A stretch of 6,301 bases of DNA from Haloferacaceae archaeon PL-Br10_E2g29 (GTDB taxonomy: Archaea; Halobacteriota; Halobacteria; Halobacteriales; Haloferacaceae): assembly GCA_001563965.1 (NCBI GenBank), contig LKMS01000090.1, positions 1 to 6,301 of the forward strand, given 5' to 3'. The notes under the pieces were generated by a model, which saw only the letters and a list, made by a program, of their open reading frames with translations, did no database searches and was not told the DNA's origin. How positions within the stretch are numbered: the first letter of the stretch is position 1; each line of letters opens with the position of its first letter. The translations under genes were made by a program, and so were the position numbers. Positions 1 to 4,618 of this stretch are shown here, piece by piece.

Positions 1-781
1 AGAGCGGTGAGGCCTCCAGTGCGCCGCGGGCAGTCGGCCCCAGCGCGTCAAAAATCCGGTTTCGAAGGCCGTAGACAACGGCGAGCACACTCCCAACAAT
101 CATCGCGAAGCTGACGGTGCGGAGGTTGGTTCGCACCCACGTTGCGCGGTAGACCGCGACGACAACGAGGCCGGCAGCAACAAACGCGACGACCGGGTTG
201 GGGTTGATCACGACGGTGATAACAACGGTAGCGACCAACAACGCCACGAGCAGAAAGTCGATCGACCAGGTGGAGCCAGCAACGTCAAACTCGAAATCAT
301 CGCGGCCCGCGGCGAGTGCTGACCGGCCCATCGACCACGTGGCACCGACGATGAGCCCGATAACGACCGGGTTAATCCCGTAAAAGAAGGCCTCGACCGA
401 GGGCACCGCTTGGTAGGCGAAGTACAGCCACGAAAAAAAGACGACGAGTAGGAATGTCGGCAACATGAACGCGCCACCAGCGACCAGTGCGCCGAGCGTG
501 CCGCCGCGAACCCACCCCATGAAGATGCCCAACTGCGTTGAGGCCGGCCCGGGAAGCGTGTTACAGATCGCAAGCCCCTCCATGAACGTCTGCCGGTCGG
601 TCCAGCCATCCGACTCGGAGTTGTCGTCAACCAGATCGTCCTCCATCATGGCAATGTGAACCAACGGTCCGCCGAACCCGACAATGCCGATATACAGAAA
701 GTACCGAGCGATTTCGGCGAGACGCTCACGCGTTGGTTCGCCGCGGTACGGGTTCGCTGCTGAGTCGGTCTGTGTCGTCAT
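1..781 (-). CDS. chrA: Chromate transporter, CHR family (ChrA), 3'-truncated by window edge
   Basis: Integral membrane transporter of the CHR superfamily, whose characterised members export chromate by secondary transport; the actual substrate here is inferred. The frame is open from an ATG at 781 to the window edge, giving the first 260 residues. Recognition rests on the N-terminal family motifs: GFGGPLVHIAM near residues 35-45, and an amphipathic stretch ending in NTLPGPASTQLGIFMGW (74-90), which carries the conserved PGP. Hydrophobic segments lie near 25-45, 95-121, 129-151, 174-193, 196-212 and 222-238, with an acidic loop (47-60) typical of halophiles. Long CHR proteins are usually about 400 residues or more, so the C-terminal half is probably outside the window. 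The upstream neighbour on the same strand ends 49 bases away, and the gap holds an AT-rich palindrome that could be its promoter or operator. I see no Shine-Dalgarno site. The family call is firm; chromate as substrate is not proven. Confidence 0.9.
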   Translation of the reverse strand, partial: MTTQTDSAANPYRGEPTRERLAEIARYFLYIGIVGFGGPLVHIAMMEDDLVDDNSESDGWTDRQTFMEGLAICNTLPGPASTQLGIFMGWVRGGTLGALVAGGAFMLPTFLLVVFFSWLYFAYQAVPSVEAFFYGINPVVIGLIVGATWSMGRSALAAGRDDFEFDVAGSTWSIDFLLVALLVATVVITVVINPNPVVAFVAAGLVVVAVYRATWVRTNLRTVSFAMIVGSVLAVVYGLRNRIFDALGPTARGALEASPL

Positions 782-822
782 CGAGACGTACACACGGATG
801 GTGGTGAGCCATACTCAATGTA

Positions 823-838
823 CCGAATAATTATTCGG
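823..838. promoter_or_regulatory. 16-bp perfect AT-rich palindrome, candidate chrA promoter/operator
   Basis: The sequence ccgaataattattcgg is a perfect inverted repeat with no spacer. It overlaps the TAA stop (831-833) of the upstream DUF123 gene and lies 42-57 bases before the chrA ATG on the minus strand. Its core (aataattatt) is AT-rich enough to act as a TATA-like element; a start site about 25 bases downstream would leave a leader of roughly 20-25 nt. A dimeric repressor binding here would block the promoter. A role as an intrinsic 3'-end structure for the DUF123 gene is possible but less likely, because no T-run follows on the minus strand. The symmetry is observed; the function is inferred. 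Confidence 0.45.
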
Positions 839-1268
839 AATGTAATCGATCAGAATCAGACGCCACCGAGCGTATCGCGGTCGTTCGCTGGACGTCGTTG
901 TCTACTCGCCACAGATGGCTCACACAGTCGCAGTCGGACGCTCCAAACGAATCGACCGGCTGACACCCCGCATCCGCAAATGCCGTTGCCAACGCACATT
1001 CGACATCCCGATCGGGAAACGGTTCGACCTCGCTGAGGTGTGTTCCGTGCGCTCCCAGCAGGTAGTCGATGTGCCAGTGGCGAACGTTGTGGTCGCCGAC
1101 GGCAACCCGGCGGTGTCGCTCGACACGCGAGAGCCCGCCGGGGCCGAACGCGCTGCCGACGTACGCGTACGTTCCTGGCAAAAACTCACGCTCACCGAGT
1201 GCGCCGACGTCGACCGCAATCGGGGATCCACACTCGACAAACAGCACGTAGGATCCCAGGTCAGCCAT
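831..1268 (-). CDS. DUF123 / GIY-YIG-type (COG1833, Uri superfamily) putative endonuclease
   Basis: A 145-residue free-standing DUF123-domain protein, a family assigned to the GIY-YIG nuclease superfamily; the same domain is found fused to some archaeal endonuclease III enzymes. Visible family motifs are GSYVLFVE (5-12), VDVGALGEREFLPGTYAYVGSA (19-40, with the GxY...YVG core), an Arg/His block LSRVERHRR (46-54), HWHIDYLL (64-71) and the Cys-rich SDCDCVSHLW (111-120). A role in DNA cleavage or repair is inferred from the superfamily; no substrate is known to me. The frame extends upstream to 1346, but family similarity begins just after the Met at 1268, and the longer form would overlap the HD gene by 64 bases, so I chose 1268. 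The HD-domain gene ends 14 bases upstream on the same strand, which implies co-transcription. No Shine-Dalgarno site is seen. The last ~20 residues are polar and look unstructured. Confidence 0.85.
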   Translation of the reverse strand: MADLGSYVLFVECGSPIAVDVGALGEREFLPGTYAYVGSAFGPGGLSRVERHRRVAVGDHNVRHWHIDYLLGAHGTHLSEVEPFPDRDVECALATAFADAGCQPVDSFGASDCDCVSHLWRVDNDVQRTTAIRSVASDSDRLHSE

Positions 1269-1282
1269 CTGTCGAGTCGCGA

Positions 1283-1972
1283 TTAGTTGCCCTGCGTCTC
1301 GGTATCCATCTCTGCGACCTCGGCTTCGAGCCACTCGCGGAACCACTTGACGCGTTTGAGCCGCTGGTGGGCGAGGCTTTCGGCCGTGTCGGATTCGAGT
1401 CGTTCGACGTGGTCGGCGCCGCGCTGGTAGACACGGTCAACCATTCGGGCGGCATCCATGTGGGTTCGCGACTCGTAGCCCATCCGCAACAACATGAGTG
1501 CGGTGCCGTTCGCACCGATTTTGTCGAGGATATCGGCCTCCATCAGACAGCGCGATTCGAGCGACACCTCCGAGAGCGACCCCTGAAACGAGTGGTCGAC
1601 AATGACCTGACAGACCGAATCGATGAACGACTGGGGATACTCACCGCGGCTTTCGAGATACTCGCGGGCGACTTTCGCGCCTTCTTCGGCATGGATGTCC
1701 TGGGGCGCTTCAAGTTTTGAGATGTCGTGAAACAACGCGCCGACCGTCACGACGTCGAGATGTGCGCCCTCGCGTTTGGCGATTTTTCGCGAGAGGGCGA
1801 CGACGTTCTGAATGTGGTTGAAGCGGTAGTCGGCGCTGTGCCATGGATACCACCGCATGCGGCCACCGTCGTCCTCGTTTTGAACGCTCGCCGAGAGATA
1901 GTCGTAGACGAACTGCTCCATATCTTCCAGCTCCGCGTCTGAAACATCCGACTCCTTGATTTCAACACCCAT
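1283..1972 (-). CDS. HD-domain metal-dependent phosphohydrolase
   Basis: A 229-residue soluble protein of the HD superfamily, whose members hydrolyse phosphomonoester or phosphodiester bonds of nucleotides using a bound divalent metal. The metal-binding series is complete and spaced as expected: His53 (RFNHIQNVV), His82-Asp83 (LFHDISK), His127 (VDHSF) and Asp147 (EADILDKIG). The N-terminal 35 residues are acidic and helical, and the C-terminal third (170-225) is rich in helix-forming charged residues. This resembles widespread archaeal HD hydrolases of unknown substrate, so I give no gene symbol. The ATG at 1972 is supported by a GAGGTG Shine-Dalgarno 5 bases upstream. It is the first gene of a probable two-gene unit with the DUF123 nuclease (14-base gap). 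A TATA element about 100 bases upstream gives it its own promoter and a leader of about 75-80 nt. The fold assignment is secure; the substrate is unknown. Confidence 0.9.
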   Translation of the reverse strand: MGVEIKESDVSDAELEDMEQFVYDYLSASVQNEDDGGRMRWYPWHSADYRFNHIQNVVALSRKIAKREGAHLDVVTVGALFHDISKLEAPQDIHAEEGAKVAREYLESRGEYPQSFIDSVCQVIVDHSFQGSLSEVSLESRCLMEADILDKIGANGTALMLLRMGYESRTHMDAARMVDRVYQRGADHVERLESDTAESLAHQRLKRVKWFREWLEAEVAEMDTETQGN

Positions 1973-1977
1973 GGAGA

Positions 1978-1983
1978 CACCTC
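1978..1983 (-). promoter_or_regulatory. Shine-Dalgarno site of the HD-domain gene
   Basis: GAGGTG on the minus strand, 5 bases before the ATG at 1972, complementary to the CCUCC-containing 3' end of archaeal 16S rRNA. It fixes the start of the HD gene and indicates a leadered mRNA. The surface-protein and thioredoxin genes differ in that they appear leaderless. Confidence 0.65.
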
Positions 1984-2072
1984 ACGGAGGAACGATTGCG
2001 TTGGTTCATTGAAAGACAGAACGTTCGTTTGACTCTTAGGCGTTACGACAGCCGTGACCCGCCGAAATGCTG

Positions 2073-2079
2073 TTAAATA
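2073..2079 (-). promoter_or_regulatory. TATA element of the HD/DUF123 operon
   Basis: Minus-strand TATTTAA within gactatttaacagc, the best TATA-like match in the 155-base gap 1973-2127. A start site about 25-27 bases downstream would fall near 2050, leaving a leader of about 78 nt that contains the Shine-Dalgarno site. The rest of the gap contains an 8-bp palindrome gaacgttc at 2019-2026 and the 3' structure of the surface-protein gene at 2110-2134; I see no RNA gene in it. Confidence 0.5.
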
Positions 2080-2109
2080 GTCGGTGATGGGTCGGCTGTA
2101 GTGTCCCAC

Positions 2110-2134
2110 AAAATAACAGGCTGTTGGTTATTTT
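2110..2134 (-). terminator. Inverted repeat and T-rich 3' end of the surface-protein gene
   Basis: AAAATAAC (2110-2117) and GTTATTTT (2127-2134) form an 8-bp perfect inverted repeat around a 9-base loop, with a smaller nested repeat AACAG/CTGTT. The repeat overlaps the TAA stop (2128-2130) of the surface-protein gene. Transcribed from the minus strand, the distal arm ends in a T-rich run (TTATTTT), as expected for archaeal termination, which relies mainly on T-tracts. This separates the gene from the HD operon promoter just downstream. Confidence 0.5.
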
Positions 2135-3384
2135 AGGTGCGCCCCCGTGTGAATGCGCAACCCGATCAGGGAAGCCCCAATCAGGCCAAAGAGCGCGACG
2201 AGGACACCAAAGCCGGGGCTCTCGTCTTCAGTGGCTTCGTCATCGTCCGCTGGCTCGGTCTCGTCTGTCGGCTCGTCCGGTGCCTCGACAGTGAGCGGCC
2301 CGGTGAGACTGTCGTCGCCGGTTCGCAGTTCGACGACGTAGCTTCCGGGCTCATCGGGAGCGGTGACATTCATCGACACCGTTTCCGAGTCATCGGCCTC
2401 GAGTGTGAGTTCCTCTTCGCCGACCACGTCGTCGTCAACCAACAGTTCGACCGTCTGCGTTGTCGACTCGCCACCCGTGTTAGTGACGGTGGCCGACACC
2501 GAAACCGACGCACCGGGCTCGACCGACTCGTCGGTCAGTTCGAGATCGGAAACCTCGAAGAAGGCGGGATCTGCTGGGTCGTCATCGTCATCGTCCTCTC
2601 CCGGCGTCGCAGCCGTGCTGACGCCGGTGTCGGTCACGGTGAACTTGAAGGTGTACGTGCCCGGATCGATGTGCCGGAAGTCCGCAAGCAGGGTTCCGTC
2701 GCCGTAGCCGCGAACAACGAGGACGTCGTCATCGGCGTACGTGTCGTGGCCCGCAAAAGGCGAGCGATCCGTGACTGGGTCGCTCGCGTCGGTGTGATCC
2801 GGTGTGCTTCGGAACATCGTTTCGAGATCATCGAAGTCGAGTCCTTCGGCAGTGACGTTCATGTTGTAACGCGCGCGGTTGGAGTCAATCTCAACTTCAA
2901 CCTCGTCATCGCTCGTGGTAATGTCGTCAGTTTCCCACGTGATGCGCAACCGCTGGACGACGACCTCAAACGGGTCGGCGTCAGCGGCATCGACGGTCCC
3001 GGTTGCGGTGCCAGTGCTGTCGAACTGGACGACGGTGCCGCGCTCACCGGCGGGCACAATAACGTACTCACCCGAAAGCCGTTCAGAGTCGAGCAGGTAC
3101 GCACGGTCGTCGTCAACGGCGAACTCACGGACGAACGAGCCCGTTCGGTCGTTGCTCGAATCGTACCGACGGAGCTCAAACGTGTCGCCACTGGCGACGT
3201 TGTTGGGAACGGTGAGGTTGACCTGTTGGCCCTGCCAGACGATCGATCCCGACTGGAGCGAGGCGTCGGGCTGGCTGCTCGGTGCGGCTGCAACGGAGCC
3301 GGCACCCATCGCGACGAACGAGAGAATCATGCCCAGGGCAACGAGGAGTGTGAGCAAGCGATGCGAATTGGGTGGAAGATTCAT
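2128..3384 (-). CDS. Secreted surface protein with S-layer-like N-region, CARDB-like domain and PGF-CTERM anchor
   Basis: A 418-residue envelope protein. In order: a signal peptide (1 to about 33, with His/Arg followed by the hydrophobic run LLTLLVALGMILSFVAMGAG and an AAA cleavage region); an N-terminal region (about 45-115: GSIVWQGQQVNLT, ELRRYDSSNDRTGSFVREF, GEYVIVPAG) resembling haloarchaeal S-layer and BGTF-type surface domains; a beta-rich middle region (135-255); an acidic linker with six consecutive Asp (264-269); a CARDB-like Ig-fold domain (277-367: VEPGASVSVSATVTNTGG, SMNVTAPDEPGSYVVEL); a Thr/Glu/Asp-rich wall-spanning linker (368-388); and a C-terminal signal starting PGFGVLVALFGLIG (390-403). 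PGF-CTERM tails are cut by archaeosortase A and replaced by a lipid anchor. The tail ends RIHTGAHLK rather than in the usual Arg cluster. Three N-glycosylation sequons are present (N56, N176, N339). The frame extends to 3453, but the Met at 3384 begins the signal peptide and sits at the expected leaderless start. The specific function is unknown. Confidence 0.85.
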   Translation of the reverse strand: MNLPPNSHRLLTLLVALGMILSFVAMGAGSVAAAPSSQPDASLQSGSIVWQGQQVNLTVPNNVASGDTFELRRYDSSNDRTGSFVREFAVDDDRAYLLDSERLSGEYVIVPAGERGTVVQFDSTGTATGTVDAADADPFEVVVQRLRITWETDDITTSDDEVEVEIDSNRARYNMNVTAEGLDFDDLETMFRSTPDHTDASDPVTDRSPFAGHDTYADDDVLVVRGYGDGTLLADFRHIDPGTYTFKFTVTDTGVSTAATPGEDDDDDDPADPAFFEVSDLELTDESVEPGASVSVSATVTNTGGESTTQTVELLVDDDVVGEEELTLEADDSETVSMNVTAPDEPGSYVVELRTGDDSLTGPLTVEAPDEPTDETEPADDDEATEDESPGFGVLVALFGLIGASLIGLRIHTGAHLK

Positions 3385-3391
3385 CGAGGTC

Positions 3392-3408
3392 TCACTGGGG
3401 GCCAGTGA
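3392..3408. promoter_or_regulatory. 7-bp inverted repeat between TATA box and start codon, candidate operator
   Basis: TCACTGG, spacer GGG, CCAGTGA: a perfect 7-bp inverted repeat. It lies between the minus-strand TATA-like element (touching it at 3408) and the ATG of the surface-protein gene at 3384, so it covers the predicted transcription start region. A bound dimer would interfere with transcription initiation. If the mRNA is leaderless at 3384, the repeat is not transcribed and can only act as DNA. The repeat is observed; its role as an operator is inferred. Confidence 0.4.
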
Positions 3409-3414
3409 ATATAA
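3408..3414 (-). promoter_or_regulatory. TATA element of the surface-protein gene (leaderless promoter)
   Basis: Minus-strand TTATATT within gattgttatattcactgg, centred about 27 bases before the ATG at 3384. This is the spacing expected when transcription starts at the start codon itself, the common leaderless arrangement in haloarchaea. It supports the start at 3384 over the upstream ATG at 3453. On the plus strand, the remaining part of this 98-base divergent region shows no equally clear TATA box for the reductase gene; the weak candidate is around gata at 3455-3458. Confidence 0.55.
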
Positions 3415-3482
3415 CAATCTCGCTGACAAAAAAGATGACATCGACCGAAACACCGATACGGGGATAGCCGCCTTGTGCAGCC

Positions 3483-4145
3483 ATGTACGTTGTCGTCAAC
3501 GCCGCCATGAGCGCCGATGGAAAGCTCTCGACGCGGCGGCGCGAACAGGTCACAATTAGCGGCCCCGACGATTTCGACCGTGTCGACCGGGTTCGCACGG
3601 CCGCCGACGCCGTCATGGTCGGCATCGGAACCGTGCTCGCCGACGACCCACATCTCACCATCGACGTCGCCGACCGCCGCGTCCAGCGCAAGCGACACGG
3701 CCGACCCGCCAATCCTGCCCGCGTCGTCGCCGACTCACAGGCCCGAACGCCACCAGATGCACGAATCCTTGACGATGCGGCGACGACCTACCTACTCGTC
3801 GCTGAAAGCGCGCCGAGAGACCGCAAACGCGCGCTCGCCGACCGTGGCGCTGAACTCATTGTCGCGGGCAGCGAGCGCGTTGAGCTCGCCGACGCCGTGG
3901 ACCAACTGAGCGAGCGCGGTATCGCCCGGCTCATGATCGAAGGCGGCGGCGAGCTCATTTTTTCGGCGTTTGCGGACGGCCTCGTTGACGAACTCACGGT
4001 CTATGTTGGCTCGCTCGTCATCGGTGGTCGCGACGCCCCGACACTCGCCGACGGCGACGGCTTTGTCGACGGCGTCTCGCTCACACTCACGGACGTCGAT
4101 CGCCTCGACGACGGCGTCCTGTTGCGCTATGATGTCGCAGAGTGA
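3483..4145 (+). CDS. arfC: 2,5-diamino-6-(ribosylamino)-4(3H)-pyrimidinone 5'-phosphate reductase (ArfC)
   Basis: A 220-residue cytosolic enzyme of riboflavin biosynthesis, feeding FMN/FAD and the deazaflavin of coenzyme F420. In archaea it reduces the ribosyl side chain of the pyrimidine intermediate to ribityl with NAD(P)H (EC 1.1.1.302), before deamination. It is a single RibD C-terminal/dihydrofolate-reductase-like domain without a deaminase domain, and its length is normal for the archaeal enzyme. Visible family motifs are NAAMSADGKLST (6-17), the RVRTAADAVMVGIGTVLADDPHLT block (36-59), NPARVVADSQARTPPDA (77-93), the dinucleotide-binding LMIEGGGELIF (150-160), LVDELTVYV (167-175) and GGRDAPT (181-187). 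The ATG at 3483 gives the family N-terminus directly. There is no Shine-Dalgarno, which suits a leaderless or very short leader mRNA. It is transcribed divergently from the surface-protein gene and followed 99 bases later by thioredoxin, which has its own TATA element. The family assignment is strong. Confidence 0.92.
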   Translation: MYVVVNAAMSADGKLSTRRREQVTISGPDDFDRVDRVRTAADAVMVGIGTVLADDPHLTIDVADRRVQRKRHGRPANPARVVADSQARTPPDARILDDAATTYLLVAESAPRDRKRALADRGAELIVAGSERVELADAVDQLSERGIARLMIEGGGELIFSAFADGLVDELTVYVGSLVIGGRDAPTLADGDGFVDGVSLTLTDVDRLDDGVLLRYDVAE

Positions 4146-4164
4146 GTTCGGTCAGCCTCAGGGG

Positions 4165-4191
4165 TCGCCCCCAGTCCTATCGGGTGGGCGA
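4165..4191 (+). other. GC-rich imperfect hairpin downstream of arfC
   Basis: TCGCCC (4165-4170) pairs with GGGCGA (4186-4191), and two further C-G pairs can form if t4185 is bulged. It lies 20 bases after the arfC stop. There is no T-run immediately after it, so it is not a classical terminator; it may stabilise the 3' end of the arfC mRNA or be incidental in GC-rich DNA. Confidence 0.25.
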
Positions 4192-4192
4192 T

Positions 4193-4202
4193 GTGTCGAC
4201 AC
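4193..4202. promoter_or_regulatory. 10-bp palindrome upstream of the thioredoxin TATA box
   Basis: GTGTCGACAC is a perfect 10-bp palindrome centred about 21 bases upstream of the centre of the thioredoxin TATA element and about 47 bases before its ATG. The position suits an upstream activator or repressor site. A palindrome of this length can occur by chance, so the call is tentative. Confidence 0.25.
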
Positions 4203-4215
4203 GACCCTAGAACTG

Positions 4216-4221
4216 TTATAC
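4216..4221 (+). promoter_or_regulatory. TATA element of the thioredoxin gene (leaderless promoter)
   Basis: TTATAC within ctgttatacgg, centred about 26 bases before the ATG at 4245, the spacing expected for a leaderless haloarchaeal transcript. It supports choosing 4245 rather than the in-frame upstream ATG at 4191, which lies upstream of this promoter. Confidence 0.55.
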
Positions 4222-4244
4222 GGCTTGAGTTACAACATTGGAGT

Positions 4245-4580
4245 ATGAGTGCCCCAACTACGGCCAAACCGATTCACGTTGAAACAGAGAGCCAGTTCGA
4301 AGAACTGCTCGCGTCGAACGCGGTCGTGCTCGTCGACTACTACGCCGACTGGTGTGGCCCCTGTAAGATGCTCGAGCCAACCATCGAGGCGGTTGCCGGT
4401 GAGACCGATGCTGCTGTGCTGAAAGTCGACATCGACGCCCACCAGGAACTGGCAAGCGAGAAGGGAATCCGAAGCGTTCCCACCATCGAGTTCTACAAAA
4501 ACGGCGAGGCCGCCGACCGCGTGATCGGTGTCCAGGACAAAAACGACCTGCTCGCTGCGCTTGCCGAACTCGGTGCGTAA
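4245..4580 (+). CDS. trxA: Thioredoxin
   Basis: A 111-residue single-domain cytosolic thioredoxin, a dithiol-disulfide oxidoreductase that reduces protein disulfides and is recharged by a thioredoxin reductase not present here. The active site WCGPC is at 36-40, preceded by the typical VVLVDYYAD strand (27-35), and the conserved cis-Pro is at position 79 (RSVPTIEFYKNGE). Length and domain layout are those of a standard thioredoxin, with an 11-residue N-terminal extension before the first strand. The ATG at 4245 is chosen because the thioredoxin fold starts shortly after it and a TATA element sits about 26 bases upstream; the in-frame ATG at 4191 would add 18 residues without family similarity. 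The gene is probably monocistronic: it has its own promoter and a T-rich terminator region at 4608-4618. Haloarchaea carry several thioredoxin paralogues, so the symbol is a family label, not an orthology claim. Confidence 0.95.
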   Translation: MSAPTTAKPIHVETESQFEELLASNAVVLVDYYADWCGPCKMLEPTIEAVAGETDAAVLKVDIDAHQELASEKGIRSVPTIEFYKNGEAADRVIGVQDKNDLLAALAELGA

Positions 4581-4607
4581 GAACGCGTTGGTGATCCGTC
4601 CAGTCCA

Positions 4608-4618
4608 TCTTTTTATTT
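4608..4618 (+). terminator. T-rich terminator after thioredoxin, overlapping the 3' end of the convergent helicase gene
   Basis: TCTTTTTATTT on the plus strand begins 28 bases after the thioredoxin stop and matches the T-tract signal that ends archaeal transcripts. The same bases encode the last lysine codon (AAA) and the TAA stop (4613-4615) of the helicase on the minus strand, so the thioredoxin transcript probably ends inside the helicase gene's 3' end. Confidence 0.5.

Noticed and set aside
208..630. Minus-strand open frame of 140 codons
   Set aside because: It overlaps the chromate transporter in another frame of the same strand; the chrA frame has the family motifs and transmembrane segments.
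1269..1346. N-terminal extension of the DUF123 protein from 1346
   Set aside because: It overlaps the HD gene, has an Arg-rich composition unlike the rest of the acidic protein, and precedes the point where family similarity begins.
1040..1720. Plus-strand open frame of 226 codons
   Set aside because: It lies opposite the DUF123 and HD genes, whose conserved motifs are on the minus strand; the Arg/His-rich translation is typical of an antisense shadow.
1973..2127. Possible small RNA or tRNA gene in the largest intergenic gap
   Set aside because: No cloverleaf or conserved tRNA B-box pattern is visible; the gap is explained by the HD promoter, its leader and the surface-gene terminator.
2137..3408. 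Long plus-strand open frame of 423 codons opposite the surface-protein gene
   Set aside because: It is an antisense shadow produced by the GC-biased codon use of the real minus-strand gene; its translation has no recognisable motifs, while the minus frame has a signal peptide, CARDB-like domain and PGF-CTERM.
3385..3453. N-terminal extension of the surface protein from an ATG at 3453
   Set aside because: It would put 23 non-signal residues before a good signal peptide and would lie upstream of the TATA element at 3408-3414.
4191..4244. Earlier ATG for thioredoxin at 4191
   Set aside because: It lies upstream of the thioredoxin TATA element, and the added residues show no similarity to thioredoxins.
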